DNA of 44,561 nucleotides from positions 1-44,561 of the forward strand of contig JAJRTN010000133.1 of NCBI GenBank assembly GCA_024278275.1. Direction: 5' to 3'. A program made the translations under genes and the position numbers. Each line of letters begins with the position of its first letter. The stretch's first letter is position 1. The notes beneath the pieces were generated by a model. That model worked only from the letters and a program-made list of their open reading frames with translations. It was not told where the DNA came from and ran no database searches. Of this stretch, positions 16,853 to 25,569 are shown piece after piece. The DNA comes from Candidatus Hydrogenedentota bacterium (GTDB lineage Bacteria; Hydrogenedentota; Hydrogenedentia; Hydrogenedentales; JAJRTN01).

Positions 16853-17780
16853 CGCGTAGCGCCTCTTTCAGTTGGCGCGCGTTGGCGCGCATTACGCTCA
16901 TGTAACTGCCTTCACCGGGACGGTTGCCGCAGGGCGCGAAGACGGTCACCTTCAGACCCAAACGGTGCAACCGGTTCACCATGTCGGCGTCCGGTTCGCC
17001 TTCCCAGATCATGACCTTGGCCGGATGGGTTTTGAGTATGCTTTCGAGGCTCCGCCATTCCTTTTCCGGCGGCGTTTCCCCCGGCTCCCAGTGCAGCGAA
17101 ACCAGGTTCCAGCCATAACGCTTCGCCAGGTAGCCATACACCGGATGGGATGCGACGAGGGGCGCGTCTCCCGCCAGAACCGCGCATTCGCGCAGGGTCT
17201 TATCGAGCCCGGCGAGATCGTCCTTCAGCGAGGCCAGGCGGTCGCGGAAAACCGGTGCCTCTTCGGGAACCAGCCGGCCCAGGGCCGCGCACACCGCCTC
17301 GGCCTGTTGCGATGCCAATACGGGATCCAGCCATGTGTTGAAGTCGGTGCCTTCGTGGGCGTGCATCCCGCCCGGTCCATGGCTGTGCTGAATGGCGCCC
17401 GGCAGCCTGATATATTCCTCCGCGAAGGCGGCGGAGGTGTTTACCAGCGCGGCCTCGGGCAAGAAGGAGGTCTTCACCCACTTGGCGTAGTCCGCGCCAT
17501 TGAGGAGGATGCAATCCGCCTGCTGCATGGCGGCCAACAGGTCCCGGCCGGGTCGCCAGAAGGCGGGATCCACCCCGGAGGGCACGGGGAAACGCAGGTC
17601 CGCCGCATCCCCGCCCAGGCGTTCCGCGAACCGGGCCAGCGGGTAGTTCACGGCGTAGACCACGGGTTTGCGGGTCGAGGCGGCGGGCCGGATGGTGGGG
17701 GCTTCCACCTTGGCGCAACCCGCGAGGACCGAGACCAGGAACAGGGTTCGTGCGGTGCCGCGCAATGATGGGTAGTGCAT
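16845..17780 (-). CDS. ZnuA-like ABC substrate-binding lipoprotein (family A-1), metal site altered
   Basis: The protein has 311 residues with lipobox VLAGC (Cys22). The overall pattern is that of cluster A-I metal-binding proteins: the N-terminal VVYAVNYPLARFAERLGGD, a His-rich loop HSHGPGGMHAH (132-142), TWLDP (149-153) and SHPVYGYLAKRYG (211-223). Two of the three usual ligand histidines are absent: the DPHxY position reads DPAFW (71-75), and the histidine before WLDP reads Asn148. His212 remains. It may bind zinc or manganese through the His-rich loop, or another ligand. It lies downstream of an FtsX-type permease and a LolD-type ATPase instead of ZnuB/ZnuC. Confidence 0.75.
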   Translation of the reverse strand: MHYPSLRGTARTLFLVSVLAGCAKVEAPTIRPAASTRKPVVYAVNYPLARFAERLGGDAADLRFPVPSGVDPAFWRPGRDLLAAMQQADCILLNGADYAKWVKTSFLPEAALVNTSAAFAEEYIRLPGAIQHSHGPGGMHAHEGTDFNTWLDPVLASQQAEAVCAALGRLVPEEAPVFRDRLASLKDDLAGLDKTLRECAVLAGDAPLVASHPVYGYLAKRYGWNLVSLHWEPGETPPEKEWRSLESILKTHPAKVMIWEGEPDADMVNRLHRLGLKVTVFAPCGNRPGEGSYMSVMRANARQLKEALRDE

Positions 17781-17917
17781 GGTTCAGGGCTCCTCAACAC
17801 GGCCAAAAACATGTTCGCAGGCAGGGCCGGATTATTCGCGATTTCCTTCGAGAAGGCGGAGTCGGTGGCCGCCCCGTCCTTTGTCATTTCGAAAGTACGC
17901 ATGAGCGATTCGGACAC
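17781..17917 (-). other. Gap with a possible small open frame
   Basis: Between permease and ZnuA-like genes lies a 158-base gap. From ATG 17917 a frame reads MSESLMRTFEMTKDGAATDS and on to ALPANMFLAVL. These first 40 or so residues look protein-like, but the frame then runs on out of phase over the start of the ZnuA-like gene to 17648. No good ribosome site is seen. It could be a small protein, a decayed gene or chance. Confidence 0.25.
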
Positions 17918-17938
17918 CGCGCATGTTGGTGTCTCCGT

Positions 17939-19114
17939 CTATGCCAGCAACCAGGGGATGATGGCCCGTGCGAAATGTCCGGTCAAAGCGGCGAGCAACG
18001 CCGCCACCGACGCGCCCGCAACAAGGAGAATAGTCCATTCCCAGCATTGAAGCCAAAACATGGTTCCCCGGGCGCAACCCAGGCGGTGCATGGTGCGCAT
18101 TTCGCCGGCCCGCATACGCAGGGACAGCAGGACCACCAGTCCGAGCAGGAGCGTGGTGGATACCGTCACCAGCGCCACGTTGGCGTCGAAAAGCCGTTTG
18201 ACCCTGAACACGGTCGCCATCATTTCCTCCACCACGTCTACCGGCCGGGCCAACTGCCCCGGCGCGCCGTCCCGCTGAAAACGGCCCGCAAGGAGGGTTG
18301 CCGCCTTGGCGTTCCCGGGGATCACGATGGCGGCGGTAAGCGGATAATCCGCGGGCTCCCCGTGAAAGTGAAAGGAGTCAATGTTCTCCGGCGTCACCTC
18401 GTTGAACTGGGGCAGGGCAGCATTGGCTACGACCGCTCCCTCCGTGCGATTCAGCACCACGTCCTCCTCCGTCTTCTTCGCCAGGTTCTGGTGACCATGC
18501 CCCAGCCCCGCGATCACCCAGGCTGTTTTCACGTCCACGAACACCGCCCGGTCGTCATCCGAGTTAGACCGGGCGAGGATGCCCGCCACGTGCATCCGCA
18601 AAGGATAGGCCCCCGCGATATCGAAGACATTACGCGGGTCGGAAAGGAGCGCGTCTCCCGGTTCCAGGCCGAGCGCCTGGGCCACGTCGGCGCCGATCAC
18701 GCTATCGCCGAGGAGAAGCGGCAGGGAACCCGTATCGACCGAAAGGTGCCGGAACTTGAAGTAGGCCGGGGAGGTCCCGACGACCGGGTAATCCCGCGCC
18801 GTGAAGGCAAGGTAAAGGGGGATGACCTCGCCGAACCCCATGGAACGCACCGCATCAACCTCGGCCACGGAGATGACACCGGGCGTTTTCATGCGGAAAT
18901 GGAGCGCGTGGAGGGTAAGGTCGGTCCGGCTGCCCCGCGCGCCCACAACGAGGGGTGTGGTGCGGGCGCGCGCCATGAGTTGCGCTTGACCCCGCGCCAC
19001 CAGGGTGTTTACCGCGAGCGGCAGGTAGGCCGTGAAAGCCACGCAGGCTATGAGAATGGCGGACTTCACCATGTGACCGGTAACATAACGCCAGGCAAGG
19101 AAGAGGGTGTTCAT
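17939..19114 (-). CDS. FtsX/MacB-like ABC transporter permease
   Basis: The protein has 391 residues. One helix near the N-terminus (about 17-36, SAILIACVAFTAYLPLAV) precedes a large periplasmic domain (about 40-275). Three C-terminal helices follow: around 285-305 (ALVTVSTTLLLGLVVLLSL), about 330-350 and 355-375. This is the FtsX/MacB topology, used for lipoprotein release, peptide export and signalling rather than classical metal import. It overlaps the ATPase gene by 4 bases (ATGA), so the two are translationally coupled. RMRAGEMRTMHRLGCARG is the usual coupling stretch between C-terminal helices. Its function in this operon is open. Confidence 0.85.
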   Translation of the reverse strand: MNTLFLAWRYVTGHMVKSAILIACVAFTAYLPLAVNTLVARGQAQLMARARTTPLVVGARGSRTDLTLHALHFRMKTPGVISVAEVDAVRSMGFGEVIPLYLAFTARDYPVVGTSPAYFKFRHLSVDTGSLPLLLGDSVIGADVAQALGLEPGDALLSDPRNVFDIAGAYPLRMHVAGILARSNSDDDRAVFVDVKTAWVIAGLGHGHQNLAKKTEEDVVLNRTEGAVVANAALPQFNEVTPENIDSFHFHGEPADYPLTAAIVIPGNAKAATLLAGRFQRDGAPGQLARPVDVVEEMMATVFRVKRLFDANVALVTVSTTLLLGLVVLLSLRMRAGEMRTMHRLGCARGTMFWLQCWEWTILLVAGASVAALLAALTGHFARAIIPWLLA

Positions 19115-19779
19115 GCCGTTCCCTCCGCCAGATCGATGACACGGGGAAACCGGTCCAACAGGCTATGATCATGGGTGACCATGACGAGGGTTGAACCGTG
19201 GGCACGGGCCTGCTCCACGAGCAAATCCAGCAGGCGCCGCTTCAGCGCCGGGTCGAGGTTGCCCGTCGGCTCGTCCGCCAGCAGCAGGGCGGGACACGTC
19301 AGCAGTGCCCGGCACAGGGCCACGCGCTGCTGTTCACCCTGGGAAAGGCGTTGCACGTTGCGTCGAGCCAGGGAACCCAGCCCCATGCGCTTCGCGAGTT
19401 CCGCGGCACGGCCCCGCACGGCCCGGTCAAGCGTCAGGGCGCGGTTGATGTAGTAGGGGAAAAGGATGTTCTCGCCCACGTTCAGGTAGTCCACGAGGGC
19501 GAAGTCCTGGAACACGAAACCGACACGGCGGATGCGAAAGCGCCGCCGCGCGGCGTCGCCCATGGCGTGAAGCCTTTCGCCATCCACCACAACCTCGCCC
19601 GCGCGGGGCACGGCGATCCCGGCCATGCAATGGAGAAGGGTCGTTTTGCCCGATCCGCTCGGGCCGATGATCGCCGTGTGTTCGCCCCGTGCAATGGCGA
19701 GATGGGACACCTGGAGTTCGAAGCCGCCATGGGGGTAGGCGAAGCGAAGTCCGTCGATGGTGATCATGGGCGTTTCCAT
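19111..19779 (-). CDS. LolD/MacB-like ABC transporter ATP-binding protein
   Basis: The protein has 222 residues from ATG 19779, one base after the upstream stop (TAGcATG); a second start at 19767 is possible. Motifs are complete: Walker A GPSGSGKTT (39-47), Q-loop FQDFALVDYL (90-99), signature LSQGEQQRVALCRAL (145-159), Walker B LLLADEP (165-171) with D-loop GNLD, and switch His in VMVTHD. This is the LolD/FtsE class that pairs with FtsX-type permeases. It should drive the permease encoded immediately downstream. Confidence 0.9.
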   Translation of the reverse strand: METPMITIDGLRFAYPHGGFELQVSHLAIARGEHTAIIGPSGSGKTTLLHCMAGIAVPRAGEVVVDGERLHAMGDAARRRFRIRRVGFVFQDFALVDYLNVGENILFPYYINRALTLDRAVRGRAAELAKRMGLGSLARRNVQRLSQGEQQRVALCRALLTCPALLLADEPTGNLDPALKRRLLDLLVEQARAHGSTLVMVTHDHSLLDRFPRVIDLAEGTA

Positions 19780-19780
19780 G

Positions 19781-21580
19781 CTACCGCGATGCCTTTCGGA
19801 TCTCGGTGGTAAAGCGGACACGCGCTTCGTCGAGCACTTCCAGGCGGGTGATCTTCCAGGAGCCGTCCACCACGGCGACACCGAAGCGCGCCTCGTAGCG
19901 GTTGGTGCGGGTGTGGATATGCCCCCAATGCTCCACCGTGCCCTCCACCTCCCATCGGCACCGGTAGGAGAAGGCGTCCGGCCGGGCGCGACCGTCCAGG
20001 GCGCCCTCCAGGAGGCGGACCGCCTTAACCCGCGCCACCGCCCCGCCCTGTTCCTGCATGCGCATTCCCTCGTGAATTTGCAGGTAAAGGTCTTCCAGCA
20101 GATCTCCCGACACGCTCCGCGCCAGCACATCGTAAATGTCGCTTTCCCGCTGGTAATCGAAGGCGCGGTAGATGTTGGCGTGAAGCGCACCGAAAATGGC
20201 CCTCCCGTCTTCTTCTGAAACGGGTGGCTCAAAGACCGGCCAGGGCATGGGCATGGTCGCCGACGACGACCAGCAGACCACCGATGACGCCACGAGGCCC
20301 GCCGTCAGCAGCCATTTGAGTGCCCGCGGGACGCCGCGCCGCGCGGGAATAAGCAGCGCGGCAAAGGCCAGCAGGCCCAAACCCGCGACCATGGTCTTCG
20401 TGGGGAGCGGCCCCGTCCGCGCTTTCACGTTGACCTGCGTTACCGGGGGCCGCGGCGGCTGTCCGGGGTTCTCCCAGGTAAAGTCCTTGTCGTACTCGGC
20501 AAAGACCTTCTGCAGGGTCCTGTCATAGGCGTAGACCGTGGTGTACAAAGCGGGCATGAAGCCATTGTACATGTCCCACGTGAGTTTCACCGTGCCGGGC
20601 GCGCCCTTGCAACTGTAGGACAGGATGGCGCCCGCGCGGGCGGTGATGGCGCTCAGCCGCTTTTTCGGCCCCTGCCGGGCAAAATCCGTGAAGTCCAGGC
20701 CATAGAAGTCCAGCCGTTGCAGGGTGGGCTTCACTCCAATGCCGTCGATTTCGAGGGTGCCATGCTTCGCCAACAGCGACGCCACGGTATCACGAGCGGC
20801 CTCCTGTTCCTCGACGGTGATAAACGCTTTGTCCGCCCGTTCCAGGGGTGCCCACGATTCCAGGCTGAGGAGCGGAAGCAGCACCTCGTGGCGCACTTCC
20901 CCATCGGTAATGTAGAGGAAAGAGTAGGCCGCGCCGTAGCTGGAGATGCCCAGGTTGGATTCCGTCTCCATCTTGAGCCAAGCCACCTGCTCTTCCATGG
21001 GCGCGTCGGGAGAGAGGGGAGGGCGGCTCCAGTCGATGTGAATGGACGACGGGATACCCCGGGGCAACACGTAGCCGTAGCCCATTCTCTCGCCCTCACG
21101 AAAGAGGGTGATCCGCATGCTGGCGGGCATGAAGCCGTCTTCGCCGCCGAATTGCTGAAGAATGGTGATGTATTCCGGCGGCGTGTCCACGGTGAAAGAG
21201 AAATCGTACTCCACGCAGTACGCCATGAGGTCGGCCACGTGAATGCCTTTCTTTCCCATCTTGGGGAGACGCATGGCGGTGATCATGGCAGGGAGCCATG
21301 AGCCATCAAGATCCTGGATTCGGAACCACTGGAGCAGCAGGGCTTGGTGGCGCTCCGCCGCCCGGGTCAGTACCTCGGGGGAAAAACAGTAATCCGAACC
21401 GGGCTCGATGTCCTGGTAGAGGTAGAGATCCTCCAGCATCAGGGAGAGCGTGGCCGTGATGCCATCTTTCGCGATATTCATCCGCGCCTCGCTGAGCGAC
21501 ACGGGATGGGCTTGTGAAAGTAGAGGACACAGGACCGTCAGGATAATGGCGAAAAGGCTGTGGCGGATGTTGCGGCGCAA
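19781..21580 (-). CDS. Exported, membrane-anchored protein heading the ABC operon, unknown function
   Basis: The protein has 599 residues from a TTG start at 21580, 9 bases after GGGAG; this start gives LRRNIRHSLFAIILTVLCPL, a clear signal peptide ending near SQAHP. The 50 residues encoded upstream do not look real. The mature N-terminal half begins AHPVSLSEARMNI and alternates beta-rich segments, recalling the extracytoplasmic domain found ahead of HupE/UreJ-like proteins. Two helices (VAGLGLLAFAALLIP and LLTAGLVASSVVCW) lie around residues 408-450. The C-terminal part (about 470-599) resembles an NTF2/SnoaL-like fold with WEVEGTVEHWGHIHTRTNRY. It is the first gene of the operon and is probably a periplasmic partner of the transporter. 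I do not recognise a named family. Confidence 0.65.
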   Translation of the reverse strand: MRRNIRHSLFAIILTVLCPLLSQAHPVSLSEARMNIAKDGITATLSLMLEDLYLYQDIEPGSDYCFSPEVLTRAAERHQALLLQWFRIQDLDGSWLPAMITAMRLPKMGKKGIHVADLMAYCVEYDFSFTVDTPPEYITILQQFGGEDGFMPASMRITLFREGERMGYGYVLPRGIPSSIHIDWSRPPLSPDAPMEEQVAWLKMETESNLGISSYGAAYSFLYITDGEVRHEVLLPLLSLESWAPLERADKAFITVEEQEAARDTVASLLAKHGTLEIDGIGVKPTLQRLDFYGLDFTDFARQGPKKRLSAITARAGAILSYSCKGAPGTVKLTWDMYNGFMPALYTTVYAYDRTLQKVFAEYDKDFTWENPGQPPRPPVTQVNVKARTGPLPTKTMVAGLGLLAFAALLIPARRGVPRALKWLLTAGLVASSVVCWSSSATMPMPWPVFEPPVSEEDGRAIFGALHANIYRAFDYQRESDIYDVLARSVSGDLLEDLYLQIHEGMRMQEQGGAVARVKAVRLLEGALDGRARPDAFSYRCRWEVEGTVEHWGHIHTRTNRYEARFGVAVVDGSWKITRLEVLDEARVRFTTEIRKASR

Positions 21581-21785
21581 GATCAGGGACTCCCGGCTAC
21601 CGTGCCGAGCTGGCAGTGTAGCGCGGCGGGAAGGGATAAGCCAACCCGGCGACACCCGGCGCGGCCATTGGTGTGGCGCGCTTATTCCAGGTGTTTCGAT
21701 TTCGACCGGGCAGGGGACTGGAATGAGCAATCAAGCAGTGCCCGAGACAGGACACCGCCCGTAAACCCCGCATGAGCACCGGGAC

Positions 21786-22712
21786 CTATTCATCACGTCG
21801 CCGGACCTTAAGCATCTCCACCGCCTCTTTCCACCAGTTGCCGAGCGCTTTACCATCCAGACCCTGCCGTGGATTCCCGCGATTGGCCGCGGCGGGGTCC
21901 ACGTCCACCATCAGCATCGTGTCTCCCAGTTCGGGCGCCTGCGCCGTCACCCGGCCCGAGGGGGATACGACCACGCTGTTTCCCAGGCTGAGGGCCGGCG
22001 CGCCGACAGGGCCGATGCCGTTGGCTTGAACCCACCAGATGCCGTTCTCCATGGCGCGCGCGATGGATTGGGCGCGGTAGCTTTCACGCTTCGCTTCCGC
22101 CCGGCGTGCCTCGTTGATCTCGTAGCTGATGTAGAAGCAGATCCGCGCCCCGGCGAGCACGGGCACGCGCACCAGCTCGGGGAAGCGGTTGTCGTGGCAA
22201 ACGATGACCGTGCAGGGGACGCCGTCGATTTGGAACAGGGCGAGATGGTCGCCCGGCTCGAAATAGGACTCGGGAAAACTCTTGTGATAACGGTGAATCT
22301 CTCTGCCGTCGGGGCCGACCACGATGGCGGAGTTGTAGGGGCGTTCAAAGGGAGAGGGGGTGGCGCAGCCATAGACGACATAAATGCCGTGTTCGCGGGC
22401 GGTTTCGGCGACCGTTTGCATGGCGGCGGCGAGGCGGGGCCAATCCATGGCCTCGATAGTCCTCCTCTCGAAACCGGACAGGGCGGTCTCGGGAAACACC
22501 GCCACCCGCGCCCCGTCCGTTGCCGCCTCGGCTATGCCTCGGCGTATCCGCGCCAGGTTGGCATCAAGGTCGCCGGTCACGGCCATCTGAATGGAGGCCA
22601 TCCTCAGTGTTGGGTACGCGGTCTCCCCGTCCGCACTTTCTCCCGCGGCCCAAACCGTCGGGCATGAAAACACCAATGCCAGCCCCACTGTTGTCACGAT
22701 CCATCCGTACAT
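21786..22712 (-). CDS. Exported carbon-nitrogen hydrolase (nitrilase superfamily)
   Basis: The protein has 308 residues from ATG 22712, 6 bases after GGGAGGG; a TTG two codons upstream is less likely. A signal peptide (MYGWIVTTVGLALVFSCPTV) precedes the domain. The catalytic triad is visible: Glu75 in FPETALSG, Lys144 in RYHKSF and Cys172 in IVCHDNRFPE. Members hydrolyse nitriles, amides or carbamoyl compounds; the exported location suggests acting on an external amide. It is 205 bases upstream of the ABC operon on the same strand, so co-transcription is possible but not shown. Confidence 0.85.
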   Translation of the reverse strand: MYGWIVTTVGLALVFSCPTVWAAGESADGETAYPTLRMASIQMAVTGDLDANLARIRRGIAEAATDGARVAVFPETALSGFERRTIEAMDWPRLAAAMQTVAETAREHGIYVVYGCATPSPFERPYNSAIVVGPDGREIHRYHKSFPESYFEPGDHLALFQIDGVPCTVIVCHDNRFPELVRVPVLAGARICFYISYEINEARRAEAKRESYRAQSIARAMENGIWWVQANGIGPVGAPALSLGNSVVVSPSGRVTAQAPELGDTMLMVDVDPAAANRGNPRQGLDGKALGNWWKEAVEMLKVRRRDE

Positions 22713-22794
22713 TGCCAACCCTCCCGTCTTTGTTGTCTTTCATCACAGGCATTCCCCCCCCACCCACGGGAACATTCCCGCTATGTGGAGCCAG

Positions 22795-23238
22795 TCATTG
22801 GTCGCGCCAATAGAGTATCGCATCCAGCATGGCGCCACATGCGTAGAGCAGGAAGGATACGGACAAGACGATCCACGAGAACGGGGTGCCGTATTCGATC
22901 AAGGCCACTCCGGCCAGGCAAAGTACCAACAGCGGCAGCAGCCGGAACAGGACCAGCCCCTTGCTCGTGAGCCGTGGATGCACAAGGCCTTCTCCCGTGT
23001 CACTGTTCAGTGCGGCCAGGAATACGAGATTGGCGAGTATGAGCAGCACAAGCCCCACGCCACCCACCACGGCGCTGAAGGTGCCCGCGATTTCACGTGT
23101 GTCGAACCAAATCATCGCCGGAAAGAGCATAGCCCAATCCAGCAGTACGAACGCGGGACCGATTCCCTCACCGGTCTGGAGGAAATGCCGGATCCTCCGC
23201 CGCTTCATACGGCGCTGTTTGCGGTCTTCAATGGACAT
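22795..23238 (-). CDS. Small multi-pass membrane protein, unknown
   Basis: The protein has 147 residues from ATG 23238 (MSIEDRKQRRMKRRRIRHFL); the frame is open further but crosses the CheX gene. A very basic N-terminus is followed by four hydrophobic segments (about 28-46, 54-78, 93-113 and 118-138). No family is recognised. Its stop lies 82 bases from the nitrilase start on the same strand. Confidence 0.55.
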   Translation of the reverse strand: MSIEDRKQRRMKRRRIRHFLQTGEGIGPAFVLLDWAMLFPAMIWFDTREIAGTFSAVVGGVGLVLLILANLVFLAALNSDTGEGLVHPRLTSKGLVLFRLLPLLVLCLAGVALIEYGTPFSWIVLSVSFLLYACGAMLDAILYWRDQ

Positions 23239-23377
23239 GCTCACGGCAAGCAGCCTCCGGTTGCCATTCCCATATCTCTCATAGTATAGCGCCGAGAAGC
23301 GGCTGGCAAAATGCCGAATTGTCTCGTTCCCACGGTCCTCCTTGGGAATGCCGGTAAGGGAGCGTACGGGGCACGCT

Positions 23378-23878
23378 TCAGCCAATTTTCGCCACCGAAA
23401 TATCCAACGCAAAGGACTCGCCGCCGGGGACGGCGTCGAAGAGCACCACCATGCAGGGCGCGCCCTTGCCCCGGTAAAACTCGTGTGATGTGCCCGTGAT
23501 GATCGTTGGCAAAGTGAGATCGAACTTGTATTGCGTGGGCGACAGAATGGCCTTGGCACGGCCCGCCACCATGTTCACGATTTCACCCACCCCATCGCGC
23601 ACGTCCCGGGCCGATATGGTTTCGTCGTCCGGCACCATCAACATGGCCCGCACCACCCGCACGGCCAGGCGCGTCGGCATGCTCACCGCGCAGGTGCCCG
23701 CCGTGCTTCCCGACAGCCCGATAACCGCGCTGATCTCGCCGAACATGGCGTGGTCTCGCTTGAGATACACGTCACGCCGCCGCACCTGCATGGACGCCAC
23801 CGAGGAAAAGGTATCCTTCGTCCCTTCGATAAACGGCGCGATCATCTCGATTTTCAGGCCGTGTGATGCGGTGGTCAT
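23378..23878 (-). CDS. CheX-like chemotaxis phosphatase domain protein
   Basis: The protein has 166 residues. The fold signature is CheX/CheC-like, with the phosphatase helix DGVGEIVNMVAGRAK (Glu and Asn in E-x-x-N) around residues 94-108. CheX dephosphorylates CheY-P in the cytoplasm. No other chemotaxis or two-component gene is in the window, so this may serve a stand-alone response regulator. GGAG lies about 10 bases before ATG 23878. Upstream, the gene faces the exosortase pair divergently. Confidence 0.8.
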   Translation of the reverse strand: MTTASHGLKIEMIAPFIEGTKDTFSSVASMQVRRRDVYLKRDHAMFGEISAVIGLSGSTAGTCAVSMPTRLAVRVVRAMLMVPDDETISARDVRDGVGEIVNMVAGRAKAILSPTQYKFDLTLPTIITGTSHEFYRGKGAPCMVVLFDAVPGGESFALDISVAKIG

Positions 23879-23956
23879 TCCATGGACACTCCTTCTCCCT
23901 CATTCCCATTCGCCCGGATGACCGAGGCCGGGAAGTCATTGGATCATTTCGGGTAT

Positions 23957-23985
23957 TTGCGCATGTTTCGGAGGGTTGCTATCAT
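23957..23985 (+). promoter_or_regulatory. Promoter for the exosortase pair
   Basis: TTGCGC (23957-23962), 17 bases, TATCAT (23980-23985). It would give a leader of about 55 bases before ATG 24049. The same type of -35 occurs at 30695. Confidence 0.55.
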
Positions 23986-24048
23986 AACATCTTCATTATC
24001 TGTGGGCAGGCATCATGGCATGGCAACCGGGAAACGCGAAGGACGGGT

Positions 24049-24960
24049 ATGAGCGAGGAACGGGCGACGGCACCAAAACGTGGCGAACGACGGCAAGCCC
24101 TTCGTTTTGTCATCACCTTTTCCTTTTGTGTCCTGGTGCTGCTTTCGGGCTACCGGGCCGTCACCGATACCGCGCTGAACGACCGCTACCTCTTGCAGGT
24201 CGCGTGGAATACCACGTGGGTGCTGCACCATTTGGGGGACTCCGCCTACCTGGAGTACTACGGCGTCACCACGGCGCATCCCTCGCAGGTTCGTGCCGAA
24301 CTGGCGGCCTGGGAAAAAGGAGAGGACCACGCCGAAGTCGTTGAACCCCGCATGGATGAACCGCCCCTGACGCCGTGGGAAACCTGGCGTCATCGCGTTT
24401 TGCGGATGCGGAGAAACAACAGGGATGCTTCCGTGGGGCCCCGCGTGGTCTTCTTCCTGCAACGGGGACTGCTTACCGAAGACGTGGAACTTCGGAAATA
24501 TAAGAGCGATTTAGGGAAGGATCTTTCTCTAACCCGGCTCAAACGCCTGCAAATGCGCCGGGCCGTGGACAAGCGAAAGGCGGAAATCACCCGGGCCATC
24601 AGTCAAATCCGAAATGACCCGAAGGCTGACAAAACGCCCTTGGGCAGGATTTTCTCTTTTGACCTCGTGTCCGAGTGTGGTGCCATCGAGGTTATGGTCA
24701 TTTTTTTCGCCGCCGTGATTGCTTTCCCCACCCGGTGGTGGAAACGCTTCGTGGGGCTGGTTGTGGGCATTCCCCTCATGTATGGCGTCAACATCTTCCG
24801 CCTGGTCTGCCTGGGCATGATCGGCGCGCTCGACACCAGCCCGGGCCGCGAATACTTCAATTTCGCACACCACTACGTTTGGCAAAGTCTCTACGTGGTT
24901 TTTGTCGTGGCCGTGTGGTTGCTGTGGATTGAGTTGCTGGTCAAGAAAAGGAAAGGCTGA
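24049..24960 (+). CDS. Exosortase (H-like) with a large extracytoplasmic insertion
   Basis: The protein has 303 residues from ATG 24049, 5 bases after GAAGGA; the upstream open frame lacks a ribosome site. The catalytic set of exosortases is present: Cys210 in SECGAIEV, Arg251 in NIFRLVCLG, and His274/275 in FAHHYVWQSLY, each in or beside a membrane helix. Simple exosortase-H proteins are about 170-190 residues, but here about 140 polar residues (60-200, rich in Lys/Arg/Glu) sit between the first helix and the catalytic core. The enzyme should cleave a C-terminal sorting signal at the outer face of the inner membrane. The stop overlaps the next start (TGATG). No protein in this window shows a recognisable C-terminal sorting signal. 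Confidence 0.8.
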   Translation: MSEERATAPKRGERRQALRFVITFSFCVLVLLSGYRAVTDTALNDRYLLQVAWNTTWVLHHLGDSAYLEYYGVTTAHPSQVRAELAAWEKGEDHAEVVEPRMDEPPLTPWETWRHRVLRMRRNNRDASVGPRVVFFLQRGLLTEDVELRKYKSDLGKDLSLTRLKRLQMRRAVDKRKAEITRAISQIRNDPKADKTPLGRIFSFDLVSECGAIEVMVIFFAAVIAFPTRWWKRFVGLVVGIPLMYGVNIFRLVCLGMIGALDTSPGREYFNFAHHYVWQSLYVVFVVAVWLLWIELLVKKRKG

Positions 24961-25532
24961 TGGCACGGGAACATCCCATTGGACGCGCCCTCTTTTTCTG
25001 CGTGAAGTTCCTCCTTTTCCTCGTCGTCATCATGTGGGCGTGGCTTATGCTCATGCCGTACTACGGCTGGCTGCTCATGCAGGCGAGCGGCGGACTGCTG
25101 ATGAACGTCTTCGGCGTACCCCTTGAGCCGGGATGTTCGGTTCAGGCCAGCGGGTTCCTCAACTTCACCTCCACCATTACCCTGGCCATGGACGGACACC
25201 AGCCCGCCAGCAATTTCACCCAGGTGGCCGCCAACCTCGCACCCTTCCTCGCCCTGGTGCTGGCCACGGGGCGCCTGGGTCTGAAGCGACGCCTGCTCAT
25301 CCTCCTTGGCGGCAGCGCGCTCCTCGTCGCCTGTCACATCGCCTTCATGACCTACATTGGCTATCAGACGCATCGGGCCTTCACGAGCGGCGCCATGGCG
25401 GCCCATGCCGTCGACATCTCCCAAGTGGCCATTCAGTTCATGATTATGCTGCCCTTCCTCCTCTGGCTCGTACTCGCCTATTGGGACAAGCTCGCCGGGT
25501 ACTTCAGTGACGGGGCCGGCGAGGGCGAATAG
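24960..25532 (+). CDS. Exosortase-associated membrane protein
   Basis: The protein has 190 residues. Helices lie near 9-32, 84-103, 110-135 and 150-170, with an outer loop GVPLEPGCSVQASGFLNFTS. Its start shares bases with the exosortase stop, so translation is coupled. A two-gene layout with a small membrane partner is known for exosortase-H systems. The partner's biochemical role is unknown. Confidence 0.7.
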   Translation: MAREHPIGRALFFCVKFLLFLVVIMWAWLMLMPYYGWLLMQASGGLLMNVFGVPLEPGCSVQASGFLNFTSTITLAMDGHQPASNFTQVAANLAPFLALVLATGRLGLKRRLLILLGGSALLVACHIAFMTYIGYQTHRAFTSGAMAAHAVDISQVAIQFMIMLPFLLWLVLAYWDKLAGYFSDGAGEGE

Positions 25533-25569
25533 GGCCGGGCCGAGGTCCGCGCCGACACAGGAGAGATTC

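Noticed and set aside
22767-22780. CGGGAA/TTCCCG hairpin after the small membrane protein gene
   Set aside because: Only six pairs with a two-base loop and no T run, so too weak to call a terminator.
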